Positions 7,722-16,959 of a stretch of DNA of 64,000 nucleotides are shown here, in pieces. Both the position numbers and the translations under genes were made by a program. The first letter of the stretch is position 1. Every line of letters begins with the position of its first letter. Below the pieces are notes generated by a model. That model saw only the letters and a program-made list of their open reading frames with translations, was not told the DNA's origin and made no database searches. The stretch comes from Pilimelia columellifera. Lineage in GTDB: Bacteria > Actinomycetota > Actinomycetes > Mycobacteriales > Micromonosporaceae. The DNA is taken from NCBI RefSeq assembly GCF_039532605.1, contig NZ_BAAARY010000002.1, forward strand, positions 1 to 64,000, written 5' to 3'.

Positions 7722-9677
7722 CTAGCTTTCGGCAGGCACCGAGACCGGCGCCACCCGATCATCCAAGGTCGACAGCCAGCCGGTGACGTCGCGGGCGACG
7801 TGCTGGGCGGTCAGCCCCAGGTCGGCGAGGATCTCGGCCCGGCTGCCGTGCCGGTGCCACCGGGCCGGGATGCCCAGATCCCGCAACGGCGTCCACACGT
7901 CGGCGTCGCGCATCGCCTTGGCCAGGGCGTCGCCGACGCCGCCGTCACGCACCCCGTCCTCGACGGTGACGACCAGTCGGTGCCCGGCGGCCAGCTGCAC
8001 CAGCTCAGCCGGCGCCGGCCGCACCCATCGGGGGTCCACGACCGTGACGCCGTAGCCGTGCTCGCCGATCCGGGCGGCGGCCTCCACGCCGAGCTGCCCG
8101 AACGCCCCGACCGCCACGAGCAGCACGTCCTTCTGCCCGCTCTCGGCCAGCACATCCACCGGGCCGATCCGCCGGATCGCGGGCAGGTCTTTGCCGACCG
8201 ATCCGGTCGGGAACCGCACGATCGTCGGACCGTCGATGGCGATTGCCTCGCGCAGCTCCTCACGCAGGGTGGCGGCGTCGCGGGGCGCGGCGATCCGCAG
8301 GCCCGGCACCACCCCGAAGACCGACATGTCCCACATGCCGTAGTGCGAGGGGCCGTCCGGGCCGGTGACGCCGGCCCGGTCCAGCACGAACGTCACCGGG
8401 AGCCGGTGCATCGCCACGTCCAGGAGCACCTGGTCGAAGGCCCGGTTGAGGAAGGTGGCGTAGACGGCCACCACCGGGTGCAGACCGCCCAGGGCCAGGC
8501 CGGCGGCGGAGGTCACCGCGTGCTGCTCGGCGATGCCCACGTCATACGCCCGCCGCGGGTGCTTGCGGGCCAGTGTGGCGATGCCGGTCGGCTCCCCCAT
8601 CGCGGCGGTGATGCCGACCACGTCGGGGCGCTCGTCGGCGATCGCCGTCAGCTCCTCGGCGAAGACATGGGTCCACTTCACCGACGGGGCGGCCAGCAGT
8701 TTGCCGGTGCCGGCGTCAAACGCGCCGGGGCCGTGGAAGCAGTCCGCCTCGTCCTCCTCGGCCGGACGGTAGCCGTAGCCCTTGCGGGTCACCGCGTGCA
8801 CGATGACCGGGCCGCCGAAGCCCTTGGCCCGCCGCAGCGCGGACTCCAGCGCCTCGATGTCGTGCCCGTCCACCGGGCCGACGTACTTGAGTCCCAGGTC
8901 CTCGAACATGCCCTGCGGGGCGATGGCGTCCTTGATGCCCTTCTTGACCGCGTGGAGCACCTCGTAGGCGGCCTTACCGACCACCGGGGTCTGGCTGAGC
9001 GTCTCCTTGACCCGATCCAGGGCCCGCTCGTACCCGGGGTTGAGACGCAGCGTCGCCAGGTGGTCGGCCAGGCCGCCGATGGTCGGGGCGTAGGAGCGGC
9101 CGTTGTCGTTGACGACGATGACGACCGGGTTGCCGGCCCCGGCGATGTTGTTGATCGCCTCCCAGCACATGCCGCCGGTGAGCGCCCCGTCGCCGACGAC
9201 GGCCACCACCGCGCGGTCCTCGCCACGCAGCGCGTACGCCTTGGCGAGGCCGTCGGCGTACGACAGGGCCGTCGAGGCGTGCGAGTTCTCGATGATGTCG
9301 TGCTCGCTCTCGGCGCGGCTCGGGTAGCCGGAGAGCCCGTCGCGCTGACGGAGCTGATCGAAGCCGTCCTGCCGCCCGGTGACGATCTTGTGGACGTATG
9401 CCTGGTGGCCGGTGTCGAACAGCAGCCGGTCCCGGGGCGAGTCGAAGACCCGGTGCAGGGCCAGAGTCAGTTCCACCACGCCCAGGTTCGGGCCGAGGTG
9501 GCCGCCGGTGCGCGACACCTTCGTGACCAGGAAGTCCCGGATCTCGGCGGCGAGCGCCGTGAGCTGCTCGGTCGTCATCCGGCGCAGGTCGCCGGGCTCG
9601 CGGACGGCGGACAGCTGGACGGCGGCGGGCAGCTCGCTACCCCCGCCGGCCGGGGCGGAGACCTCAGGTGCGCTCAT
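7722..9677 (-). CDS. dxs: 1-deoxy-D-xylulose-5-phosphate synthase
   Basis: 651 residues, normal length. Condenses pyruvate and glyceraldehyde-3-phosphate with thiamine diphosphate in the first step of the MEP isoprenoid pathway; cytoplasmic homodimer. The substrate His lies in RTGGHLGPNLG (His60), His91 follows in DTGHQAYVHK, and the ThDP/Mg motif GDGALTGG starts at residue 162 and ends with EAINN. The central transketolase domain has GITAAM and GIAEQHAV, and the C-terminal domain VGAFGQLG. Single gene with its own 3' end; flanks match the mycobacterial dxs1 neighbourhood. Confidence 0.97.
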   Translation of the reverse strand: MSAPEVSAPAGGGSELPAAVQLSAVREPGDLRRMTTEQLTALAAEIRDFLVTKVSRTGGHLGPNLGVVELTLALHRVFDSPRDRLLFDTGHQAYVHKIVTGRQDGFDQLRQRDGLSGYPSRAESEHDIIENSHASTALSYADGLAKAYALRGEDRAVVAVVGDGALTGGMCWEAINNIAGAGNPVVIVVNDNGRSYAPTIGGLADHLATLRLNPGYERALDRVKETLSQTPVVGKAAYEVLHAVKKGIKDAIAPQGMFEDLGLKYVGPVDGHDIEALESALRRAKGFGGPVIVHAVTRKGYGYRPAEEDEADCFHGPGAFDAGTGKLLAAPSVKWTHVFAEELTAIADERPDVVGITAAMGEPTGIATLARKHPRRAYDVGIAEQHAVTSAAGLALGGLHPVVAVYATFLNRAFDQVLLDVAMHRLPVTFVLDRAGVTGPDGPSHYGMWDMSVFGVVPGLRIAAPRDAATLREELREAIAIDGPTIVRFPTGSVGKDLPAIRRIGPVDVLAESGQKDVLLVAVGAFGQLGVEAAARIGEHGYGVTVVDPRWVRPAPAELVQLAAGHRLVVTVEDGVRDGGVGDALAKAMRDADVWTPLRDLGIPARWHRHGSRAEILADLGLTAQHVARDVTGWLSTLDDRVAPVSVPAES

Positions 9678-9750
9678 GACTGGCGAGTCTATCCGGGCCC
9701 CGCCGCTGCTTGCCGGGGCTGAGCCGGCGCGACCACCTGGCCAGGCGGCG

Positions 9751-11004
9751 TCAGCCGGCGGGAGCGCCTGCCGGGGTGAACAGGGCCACGCACTCGACGT
9801 GGTGGGTCATCGGGAAGCAGTCGAAGGCGCGCAGCAGTTGCAGCTCCCAGCCCTGCTCGGCGAAGGTGCGCACGTCCCGGGCCAACGCGGCCGGGTCGCA
9901 GGCGACGTAGGCGATCGCCCGGGCGCCGCTGCCGGCCAACGCGCGCACCACCCGGGCCCCGGCGCCGGCCCGGGGCGGGTCGAGGATGACCAGGTCGGCG
10001 GCGCCGCGCAACGCCCGTTGCCGCAGCGCCGCTTCCACAGTGGCGTTGACGACCTTCACCCACGGCAGGTCGGCCAGGTTCGCGGCGGCGGCGACCGCCC
10101 CGCGCGGGTCGGCCTCGACGACCGTCACCGCCCCGGTCTCGCCGACCGTCTCCGCGATGGCGCCGGCGAACAGCCCGGTACCGCCGTACAGGTCCCAGAC
10201 CACGTCGCCAGGTCGTGGGGCGAGCAACGCGGCGACGGCGGCGGTGAGCGCCTCGGCGGCGGCGGGGTGGACCTGCCAGAAGGCGCCGGCCGCAAGCTGC
10301 CAGGTTCGGCCGCTGGCGGTCTCGGTGAGCCGCTCGGGGCCCTCGACGACGTGGTGGTCGGCGATGACCGCCAGCTCGCCGGTGGAGGAGGCCGCCACCG
10401 AGATCGAGTCGACTCCCGGCCACGGGCGTTTGAGCACGTCGACGGCCTGGATGCTCGGGTGTGCGATCCGACAGTGATCGATCGGGACGATCTCGTTCGA
10501 GCGGTGCTTACGCAGGCCGGCGTGGTCGGAGGCGGCGACGGTGTACCGGACGCGGGTCCGCCAGCCCAGGCCGTCGATGTCGCCGGGCAGGGCGTCGACC
10601 CGGACGCCCAGGGCGTCGACCTGGTCGGCGTCGAGGCCGCCGAGGCGGGTCAGCTGCTCCTTGATGACCGCCGCTTTCATGGACCGTTGGCCAGGCAGGG
10701 CGACGTGCTGGAAGTCGCACCCGCCGCAGGCGTCCGGGCCCGACCACGGGCAGGGCGGCGCGACCCGGTCCGCCGACGACACGACGATCTCGATGGCGTC
10801 GGCCCGCAGGTAGCCGCGGTGGATCTCGGTGATCTCGGCGATGACCCGCTCGCCGGGGAGGGCGTGCCGGACGAAGACCACCCGGCCGGGCGCGGGGCCG
10901 AAGCGGGCCACACAGTGGCCGCCGTGCGCGACGGCCCCGACCGTCAGCTCCAGCCGGTCGCCCTCGACGAGCTCGATCTGGTCGTCGATCTGTTGGAGCG
11001 TCAC
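9751..11004 (-). CDS. TrmA/RumA-type RNA (uracil-C5) methyltransferase
   Basis: 417 residues. An N-terminal TRAM RNA-binding domain (about 8-75) precedes an iron-sulfur cluster motif with Cys85, Cys93 and Cys96. Then come the SAM-binding fold with DLYGGTGLFAG, the substrate loop LDPPRAGAG and the catalytic Cys in YVACDPAALARD. It methylates a uridine in tRNA or rRNA; which site cannot be told from sequence. GTG start overlaps the upstream permease stop (GTGA), the same arrangement as Rv2689c-Rv2690c. Confidence 0.9.
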   Translation of the reverse strand: MTLQQIDDQIELVEGDRLELTVGAVAHGGHCVARFGPAPGRVVFVRHALPGERVIAEITEIHRGYLRADAIEIVVSSADRVAPPCPWSGPDACGGCDFQHVALPGQRSMKAAVIKEQLTRLGGLDADQVDALGVRVDALPGDIDGLGWRTRVRYTVAASDHAGLRKHRSNEIVPIDHCRIAHPSIQAVDVLKRPWPGVDSISVAASSTGELAVIADHHVVEGPERLTETASGRTWQLAAGAFWQVHPAAAEALTAAVAALLAPRPGDVVWDLYGGTGLFAGAIAETVGETGAVTVVEADPRGAVAAAANLADLPWVKVVNATVEAALRQRALRGAADLVILDPPRAGAGARVVRALAGSGARAIAYVACDPAALARDVRTFAEQGWELQLLRAFDCFPMTHHVECVALFTPAGAPAG

Positions 11005-13079
11005 CGTGCCACCTCGTCAGTCCTGGTCGTGGTGTCGGCGGCGCCGTCGCCGTCGATCCGGGTGGCGCCGTCGGCGGGGGCCGGGACGCCGGAGCGGGGG
11101 CCACGGGCCGGGGCGGTGACGCTGAGGTCACGGTCCATCCGGGCGAGGTCCCTGCCCGCGGCCGAGTGGAGTTGCCACGGCACGCTGGTGACCATAACGC
11201 CCGGCTCGAACAGCAGCCTGGTCTTGAGCCGGAACGCGCTCTGATTGTGCAACAGGTGTTCCCACCAGCGCCCGACGACGTACTCGGGGATGAAGACGGT
11301 GACGACATCCCGCGGGGAGCTGCGCCGGATCGACTTCACGTAGTCAATCGTCGGCCGGGTGATCTCCCGGTAGGGGGAGTCGACGACGGTGAGCGAGATC
11401 GGCACGCCCCGTCGGTCCCACTCGGCCTGTAGCGCCCTGGTGTCGTTGCTGTCGACGTTCACGGTGACCGCGGTGAGGGTGTCCGGCCGGGTCGCCCGCG
11501 CGTAGGCGACGGCCCGCAGGGTCGGCTGGTGCACCTTGCTCACCAGGACGATCGCGTGGTTGCGGGCCGGCAGCACCGGCGCGTCGTCGTCGGGCGCCAA
11601 CTCGCGGGAGACCCGGTCGTAGTGCCGCCGGATCCCGATCATGAGCAGGTAGATGACGGCCATCGCCGCGATGGCGATCCACGCGCCGTTGGTGAACTTC
11701 GTGATGAGCACGATGACCAGGACCGTGCCGGTCATGGCCAGGCCGAAGCCGTTGATGGCCCGCGAGCGCCGCATCCGCCGCCGCGCGAACGGATCACGCT
11801 CGGTGCGCAGGCGCCGGTTCCAGTGCCGCATCATCCCGGCCTGGGACAGCGTGAACGACACGAAGACGCCGACGATGTAGAGCTGGATGAGCTTGGTGAC
11901 CTCGGCCTGGAAAGCGATCATGAGGACGCTGGCGAAGACGGCCAGGAAGACGATGCCGTTGGAGAAGGCCAGCCGGTCGCCTCGGGTGTGCAGTTGCCGC
12001 GGCAGGTACCGGTCCTGGGCCAGGATGGAGCCGAGCACCGGGAAGCCGTTGAAGGCGGTGTTCGCCGCCAGGAACAGGATGAGCGCGGTCGCGCCGGCGA
12101 TGAGGAACAGCAGCGCCGAGCCGGGCCCGAAGATCGTCTCGGCGAGTTCGGTGGTGACGGTCTTCTGCACGTAGTCCGCCGGCGCGCCGACCAGCTGGGC
12201 GGCCGGATCCTCGACGTGCTTGAGGCCGGTCGCCTGGGCGAGCAGCACGATGCCCACCATGATCGTGACGGCCAGGCCGCCGAGCAGCACCAAGGTCGTG
12301 GCGGCGTTGCGGCTCTTGGGCGGTTTGAACGCCGGGACCCCGTTGGAGATGGCCTCGACGCCGGTAAGCGCCGCGCAGCCGGACGAGAAGGCACGCAGCA
12401 GCAGGAACCCGAACGCCAGCGCCGTCAGGTGCTGCTCCTCGGCGGTGACCTCCAGCGCCGCGCTCGGCGCGCTGAGGTCGTGTCCCAGCACGACGATCCG
12501 CACGAATCCGGTGAGGATCATGCCGGCCATGAGGATGAGGAAGCCGTAGGTGGGGATGGCGAAGGCGGTTCCCGACTCGCGCACCCCGCGCAGGTTGACC
12601 GCGGTCAGCAGCAGCACCGCGAGGATGGCGATGCCCACCTTGTGGGTGGCCACCCAGGGCAGCACCGCGCCAAGGTTCGTCACGCCGGCGGCCACCGACA
12701 CCGCGACGGTGAGGACGTAGTCGACGAGCAGGGCGCTGGCCACGACAAGGCCGAACCGCGGCCCGAGGTTGACCGTGACGACTTCGTAGTCGCCGCCGCC
12801 GGACGGGTAGGCGTGCACGTTCTGCCGGTAGCTGGCCACCACCGTCAACATGACCACGACGACCGCGAGCGCCACCCAGGGTGAGTAGAGGAAGGCGGCG
12901 GTCCCGGCGATGGACAGCGTCAGCAGGATCTCGTCGGGGGCGTACGCGACGCTGGAGAGGGCGTCGGAGGCGAACACCGGCAGCGCGAGCCGCTTCGGCA
13001 AAAGGGTGTGCTGCAACCGGTCGGACCGGAAGGGGCGCCCGAGAAGCAGGCGCTTGAGCAGCGAACTGGAACTGGCCAC
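11001..13079 (-). CDS. APC-superfamily permease, probable K+ (KimA-like) transporter
   Basis: 692 residues: about twelve hydrophobic helices up to residue ~470, then a long soluble C-terminal domain (about 490-690) containing HAIVLVSKVHQPTLRA, similar to KimA/YdaO-type transporters. The N-terminal region has FASDALSSVAYAPDEIL, a conserved substrate-site stretch of this branch. Divergently placed next to two TrkA-type nucleotide-binding proteins, as Rv2690c is beside ceoB-ceoC, which favours potassium as substrate. Amino-acid transport remains possible. No TrkH/TrkG membrane subunit is nearby. Confidence 0.8.
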   Translation of the reverse strand: MASSSSLLKRLLLGRPFRSDRLQHTLLPKRLALPVFASDALSSVAYAPDEILLTLSIAGTAAFLYSPWVALAVVVVMLTVVASYRQNVHAYPSGGGDYEVVTVNLGPRFGLVVASALLVDYVLTVAVSVAAGVTNLGAVLPWVATHKVGIAILAVLLLTAVNLRGVRESGTAFAIPTYGFLILMAGMILTGFVRIVVLGHDLSAPSAALEVTAEEQHLTALAFGFLLLRAFSSGCAALTGVEAISNGVPAFKPPKSRNAATTLVLLGGLAVTIMVGIVLLAQATGLKHVEDPAAQLVGAPADYVQKTVTTELAETIFGPGSALLFLIAGATALILFLAANTAFNGFPVLGSILAQDRYLPRQLHTRGDRLAFSNGIVFLAVFASVLMIAFQAEVTKLIQLYIVGVFVSFTLSQAGMMRHWNRRLRTERDPFARRRMRRSRAINGFGLAMTGTVLVIVLITKFTNGAWIAIAAMAVIYLLMIGIRRHYDRVSRELAPDDDAPVLPARNHAIVLVSKVHQPTLRAVAYARATRPDTLTAVTVNVDSNDTRALQAEWDRRGVPISLTVVDSPYREITRPTIDYVKSIRRSSPRDVVTVFIPEYVVGRWWEHLLHNQSAFRLKTRLLFEPGVMVTSVPWQLHSAAGRDLARMDRDLSVTAPARGPRSGVPAPADGATRIDGDGAADTTTRTDEVAR

Positions 13080-13335
13080 AAGGGGTAAGACTACGGCCGG
13101 CGCGGCGGCGGCGGGCGCCGACCGGGCGGGCGTCGGGAGGGCACGCGCGCGCCACGACGCCGCTGGCCGGACGGCGAACGCCGCGCGCTACCGGCCGGTG
13201 ACCGAGAGATCGCGTACGACGGAAACCACAAGATCATGATTGGGCCGACGTTCGGGGGGCGCCCCGGTCATGGCAGGCTCGACCCCGGGACGTCCCGCGG
13301 CCGCCGGGACGCCGGCGCCACGGGAGGACTCGACG
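13080..13335. promoter_or_regulatory. Divergent promoter region, permease / trkA
   Basis: Intergenic between the APC permease (minus) and trkA (plus). Must hold both promoters, but I see no strong -35/-10 pair. The trkA ribosome site GGGAGG is at 13322-13327. Confidence 0.4.
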
Positions 13336-14001
13336 GTGTATGTCGTGATCATGGGGTGTGGCCGGGTGGGCTCCACCCTGGCGCACAATCTTGAAGAACG
13401 CGGGCACACCGTGGCGATCATCGACCAGGACCCCAACGCGTTCCGCCGGCTCGGCGCGGACTTCGCCGGCGTCACGATCACCGGCGTCGGGTTCGAACGC
13501 ACCGTCCTCCAAGAGGCCGGCGCCGATCGGGCGGACGCCTTCGCCGCCGTCTCCAGCGGCGACAACTCCAACATCATCTCCGCCCGGCTGGCCCGCGAGC
13601 AGTTCGGCGTCGACCGGGTCGTGGCCCGCATCTACGACCAGAAGCGCGCCGAGGTGTACGAACGCCTCGGCATCCCGACGGTGGCGACCGTGCGGTGGAC
13701 CGCCGACCGGATCATCCGCCACCTGGCGCCCGAGGGCGCCATCGAAACATACCGTGACCCGACCAGCACCGTCTCGATCATCGAAATGCCGCTGCACTCG
13801 GCCTGGCTCGGCCAGGCGGTCCGGTCCCTGGAGGACGCCGCCGGCGCGCGGGTGGCCTACCTGACCCGGTTCGGCGTCGGAGCGCTGCCGACCGTCTCGA
13901 CCGTCCTACAGGACGGTGACCAGGTCTACATGCTCGTCACCGACGACATCGCCGGCGCCGTCACCGACGTGGCCGCCAACGAGCCCAAGGAGGTGCGCTG
14001 A
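13336..14001 (+). CDS. trkA: TrkA-type K+ uptake regulatory protein (RCK N + C), first copy
   Basis: 221 residues from GTG 13336, chosen for GGGAGG 8 bases upstream. A Rossmann RCK_N domain (about 1-130) with VIMGCGRVGSTLA binds NAD(H)/ATP; a conserved Asp (IIDQD) closes the second strand. An RCK_C domain follows (about 135-220). Counterpart of Rv2691 (ceoB). It likely gates a potassium permease, probably the divergent APC gene. The second trkA starts 2 bp after its stop, so both are co-translated. Confidence 0.9.
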   Translation: MYVVIMGCGRVGSTLAHNLEERGHTVAIIDQDPNAFRRLGADFAGVTITGVGFERTVLQEAGADRADAFAAVSSGDNSNIISARLAREQFGVDRVVARIYDQKRAEVYERLGIPTVATVRWTADRIIRHLAPEGAIETYRDPTSTVSIIEMPLHSAWLGQAVRSLEDAAGARVAYLTRFGVGALPTVSTVLQDGDQVYMLVTDDIAGAVTDVAANEPKEVR

Positions 14002-14003
14002 CC

Positions 14004-14672
14004 ATGCGGGTCGCCATCGCCGGCGCCGGCAACGTGGGCCGGTCCATCGCCACCGAGCTGATCGGCAACGGGCACAGCGTCATGCTCATCGAACGCCAGC
14101 CCAAGGCGCTGCGTCCGGAACGCGTTCCTGAGGCCGACTGGGTCCTGGCCGACGCGTGTGAGCTGTCGAGCCTCCAGGAGGCCGACGTCGCCGGCTGCGA
14201 CGTCGTTGTCGCCGCCACCGGCGACGACAAGGCCAACCTGGTGTTGTCGCTGCTGGCCAAGACCGAGTTCGGGGTGGCCCGGGTGGTGGCCCGGGTCAAC
14301 CGGGCCGAGAACGAGTGGCTCTTCACCGAGCAGTGGGGCGTCGATGTCGCGGTGAGCAAGCCACGGCTGATGGCCGCGCTCGTCGAGGAAGCGGTGACGG
14401 TCGGGCAGCTGGTCCGGCTCATGACGTTCCGCCAGGGCCAGGCCAACCTCGTCGAGATCACCCTGCCGGCGGACTCGCCGGTCGAGGGCCGGGCGGTACG
14501 GGACGCCCCCCTGCCGCCCGACGCCGCCCTCGTGGCGATCGTGCGCGGCAACCGGGTCCTGGCGCCCACCCCCGACGACACCCTGGAACCGCGCGACGAA
14601 CTGGTCTTCGTCTGCACCGTCGACGTCGAGGATCAGGTCCGCGCCGTCGTGCTCGGCCACCGGCTGACCTGA
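14004..14672 (+). CDS. trkA: TrkA-type K+ uptake regulatory protein, second copy
   Basis: 222 residues; ATG preceded by AAGGAGGTG that overlaps the end of the first trkA. RCK_N with AIAGAGNVGRSIA, then ATGDDKANLVLSLLA, and RCK_C from about residue 135 ending in DELVFVC. Counterpart of Rv2692 (ceoC). Two different RCK subunits suggest a hetero-octameric gating ring; inference from the pairing. Confidence 0.9.
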   Translation: MRVAIAGAGNVGRSIATELIGNGHSVMLIERQPKALRPERVPEADWVLADACELSSLQEADVAGCDVVVAATGDDKANLVLSLLAKTEFGVARVVARVNRAENEWLFTEQWGVDVAVSKPRLMAALVEEAVTVGQLVRLMTFRQGQANLVEITLPADSPVEGRAVRDAPLPPDAALVAIVRGNRVLAPTPDDTLEPRDELVFVCTVDVEDQVRAVVLGHRLT

Positions 14673-14687
14673 CTAACCCGGGGCGTG

Positions 14688-14709
14688 GCCCGCCAGTCAG
14701 CCGGCGGGC
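14688..14709. terminator. Hairpin between convergent trkA and DUF3159 genes
   Basis: GCCCGCC / GGCGGGC, 7-bp perfect stem with 8-base loop, partly within the last codons of the DUF3159 gene. No T-run. Confidence 0.45.
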
Positions 14710-15380
14710 GCTGTGGCTGGGTCCCGGCGGACCCTCCGGACGGTCCAGACCGTGACCGCCAGCAGCATGAGGTACGGCGGGTAGCCCAGCGCCAGCCGGG
14801 AAACCCCGAGCGCGGTCTCCATGTCAGCCAGGTAGAAGGCGTGCTGGACCGCGACCTTGGCCACCCAGACCACGCCCCAGAGAACGGTGAGCCACTGGAA
14901 GGCGCGCAGCAGCCGGGCGTCGTACAGCCAGTCCTTGCGGCCGCCGTTGACCAGCACCGACCACACCCAACCGACCATCGGCTTCCGGACGACGGCCGAT
15001 CCGAGCAGGACCGCCGCGTAGGCGTAGCCGTAGTAGATGCCAGGCAGGTAGAAGTCCCTGGCCTCGCCGGAGCGCCAGGCCAGGACGGCCCCGATGCCGA
15101 CGCCGAACAGTCCGTTCATGGCGTGTCGGATCGACCGGCGCTGGGTGAGCCGGTACCCGGCGATCGTCAGCGCGGCGGCGACCGAGGCGACGATCGCCAC
15201 GGTCAGCCCGGACCGGCCCTGCATGTCGAAGACCGACTTGGTGACGACGTTGAGCACAACGAAGACGACGACCGGGATGCTGGATTCCAGCAGACCCTTC
15301 CAGCCGCCGAGCTGCTCGGCCATCTGCTCGCTGAGGCTGGGCAGCGGCGGTTCGGTCGCCGGCCGTGAGGTGCTGGTCAC
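14697..15380 (-). CDS. DUF3159 membrane protein
   Basis: 227 residues with five or six hydrophobic helices (for example IPVVVFVVLNVVT, VAIVASVAAALTIAG, YAAVLLGSAVV). Matches the actinobacterial DUF3159 family (Rv2693c). Function unknown. GTG start overlaps the OB-fold gene stop (GTGA), last gene of a dut-DUF3710-OB-DUF3159 chain in which every junction overlaps. Confidence 0.88.
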   Translation of the reverse strand: MTSTSRPATEPPLPSLSEQMAEQLGGWKGLLESSIPVVVFVVLNVVTKSVFDMQGRSGLTVAIVASVAAALTIAGYRLTQRRSIRHAMNGLFGVGIGAVLAWRSGEARDFYLPGIYYGYAYAAVLLGSAVVRKPMVGWVWSVLVNGGRKDWLYDARLLRAFQWLTVLWGVVWVAKVAVQHAFYLADMETALGVSRLALGYPPYLMLLAVTVWTVRRVRRDPATAPAG

Positions 15381-15748
15381 CGCGGCGGCTCCAGTTCGTA
15401 GATCGGGTTGTAAATGACCTTACGATCGTCGCGCAGCGCGATCCGGCCGCGAGCCGCGAGCGTGCGGCCGGGCTCGATGCCGGCGATCCGACGCCGTCCC
15501 AGCCAGACCAGGGTGACGACGTCGCTGCCGTCATACAGATCGGCCTCCAGCGTCGGCAACTGAGCCCGCGGGCTGTAGACCACCGTCCGCAACCGGCCGG
15601 AGACGCTGGCGAGCTGGCCACGTTGGCACTGCCGGGCCGGCATGCAGCCGGACGCCATGGCGCCACGTTGCAGCTCCTCGGCGTCCAGCTCGTCCGGCGT
15701 GGCGGCCAGCCGTTTGATCCGGCCGCGCACGCCGCCGTCGCGGATCAT
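15377..15748 (-). CDS. OB-fold nucleic-acid-binding protein (Rv2694c-like)
   Basis: 123 residues forming one beta-barrel OB fold: GQLASVSGRLRTVVY, LEADLYDGSDVVTLVWLGRRRI and RTLAARGRIAL are typical strands. Two nearby Cys (SGCMPARQC) are conserved-looking but unpaired with other metal ligands. It is a small actinobacterial family lying between DUF3710 and DUF3159. Probable single-stranded nucleic-acid binder by fold; no activity is known to me. Confidence 0.85.
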   Translation of the reverse strand: MIRDGGVRGRIKRLAATPDELDAEELQRGAMASGCMPARQCQRGQLASVSGRLRTVVYSPRAQLPTLEADLYDGSDVVTLVWLGRRRIAGIEPGRTLAARGRIALRDDRKVIYNPIYELEPPR

Positions 15749-16389
15749 GACCCGGCCGGCGCTCCGTCGACGCCCGCGGCCTCAGCGGCCTGCTGCGCCT
15801 GGGCGGACTCGACGACCTCACGGGGCAGCCGCAGGTCCAGCGGCTCGCGCACCGGCATGGCGTCCTGACCGCGGTCGACGACCAGCTCACGCAGGCAGGT
15901 CGTCAGCGACTGGGCCTGGTCGGGGGCGGCGGCGGCAAGGCCTTGGAAGACGCCCCGCACCATCCACCGCGGGCCGTCGATACCAACAAAACGGATATCC
16001 GCTGGGCCTTCCGGGCTCGGCACGACGGCCCGCAGCTCGACGCCGAACTCGCCGTCGTGCTCGGCTGCGGTGAGGCCGTCCTCCTTGAGCGAGGCGTGGA
16101 TCTCCTCCCGGACCTCGTCCCAGATGCCCTCGGTCCGCGGGGCGGCGAACACGCCGATCTGCAAGGCGCTCTGCCCGTCGACCAGCAGGACCTGTTGGAC
16201 GACGCCGTCCGGGTCGGCCTGGACTCGGACCTCGACGCCCTCGACGGCCGGCAGTCGCAGCGCGCCGAGGTCGAGCCGCTCAACGCCCTTGGGCGCCTGG
16301 CTGATGTCGTACGGGCCGCTCGTCGGCGCCGCCGGCCGCGCCGCCTGCGCGGCGGCCACGGGCTCGTCGCTACGTCGAGAGAATTTCAC
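15745..16389 (-). CDS. DUF3710 protein
   Basis: 214 residues, soluble, DUF3710 family (Rv2696c). The conserved core runs from PYDISQAPKGVERLDLGALRLP through FAAPRTEGIWDEVREEIHASL to DGPRWMVRGVFQGLAA. The ends are Ala-rich. GTG start overlaps the dut stop (GTGA). Function unknown; tight coupling to dut hints at nucleotide or genome maintenance, which is only context. Confidence 0.88.
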   Translation of the reverse strand: MKFSRRSDEPVAAAQAARPAAPTSGPYDISQAPKGVERLDLGALRLPAVEGVEVRVQADPDGVVQQVLLVDGQSALQIGVFAAPRTEGIWDEVREEIHASLKEDGLTAAEHDGEFGVELRAVVPSPEGPADIRFVGIDGPRWMVRGVFQGLAAAAPDQAQSLTTCLRELVVDRGQDAMPVREPLDLRLPREVVESAQAQQAAEAAGVDGAPAGS

Positions 16390-16868
16390 AATCCGAACCT
16401 TTCGTCTGCGACCGCCAGGCCCGAATGGCCTCCGGTCGACCCGTGACCGCCAGTGCCCCGACCGGAGCCGGGAAGTTCGTCAACGAGGTGGAAGTGTGCC
16501 CTTTCCACCTGCTGGACGACAAGCTGCGCGATCCGATCACCTCGGGCGATGGTCGCGACGTTCCGCTGGTCAAGGTTGATGAGGTTGACCTTGATCTCGC
16601 CACGGTAGCCGGCATCGACGGTACCCGGGGCGTTGAGCACGGTCACGCCATGCCGGGCGGCCAGCCCCGACCGCGGATGCACCAGCCCGACGTACCCGTA
16701 CGGCAGCGCGACCGACATGCCGGTCCCGACCAGCGCGCGCTCCCCTGGCGCCAGCCGCAGGTCCTGGGCCGCGACCAGATCCGCGCCAGCGTCGCCCGGG
16801 TGGGCGTAGCGGGGCGCCGGCAGATCCGGATCCAGCCGTCGCAGCAGGATGTGAACGGGTTCGGTCAT
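16386..16868 (-). CDS. dut: dUTP diphosphatase
   Basis: 160 residues; hydrolyses dUTP to dUMP and pyrophosphate, a homotrimer. Five motifs in order: DAGADL, HPRSGLAAR, GTVDAGYRGEI (catalytic Asp), RGDRIAQLVV and the C-terminal RGTGGHGSTG. The usual Phe of motif V is His here, as in the mycobacterial enzyme. ATG has GAGGAG 5 bases upstream. First gene of the four-gene overlapping operon. Confidence 0.97.
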   Translation of the reverse strand: MTEPVHILLRRLDPDLPAPRYAHPGDAGADLVAAQDLRLAPGERALVGTGMSVALPYGYVGLVHPRSGLAARHGVTVLNAPGTVDAGYRGEIKVNLINLDQRNVATIARGDRIAQLVVQQVERAHFHLVDELPGSGRGTGGHGSTGGHSGLAVADERFGL

Positions 16869-16959
16869 GCTGGCTCCTCACATGGTCTCCGGGCGTCGGC
16901 GCCTGGGATCGGGACGCAGGTCCACGGTCACCTGCCGGCGGCGCGTACGCTCACGCTTC

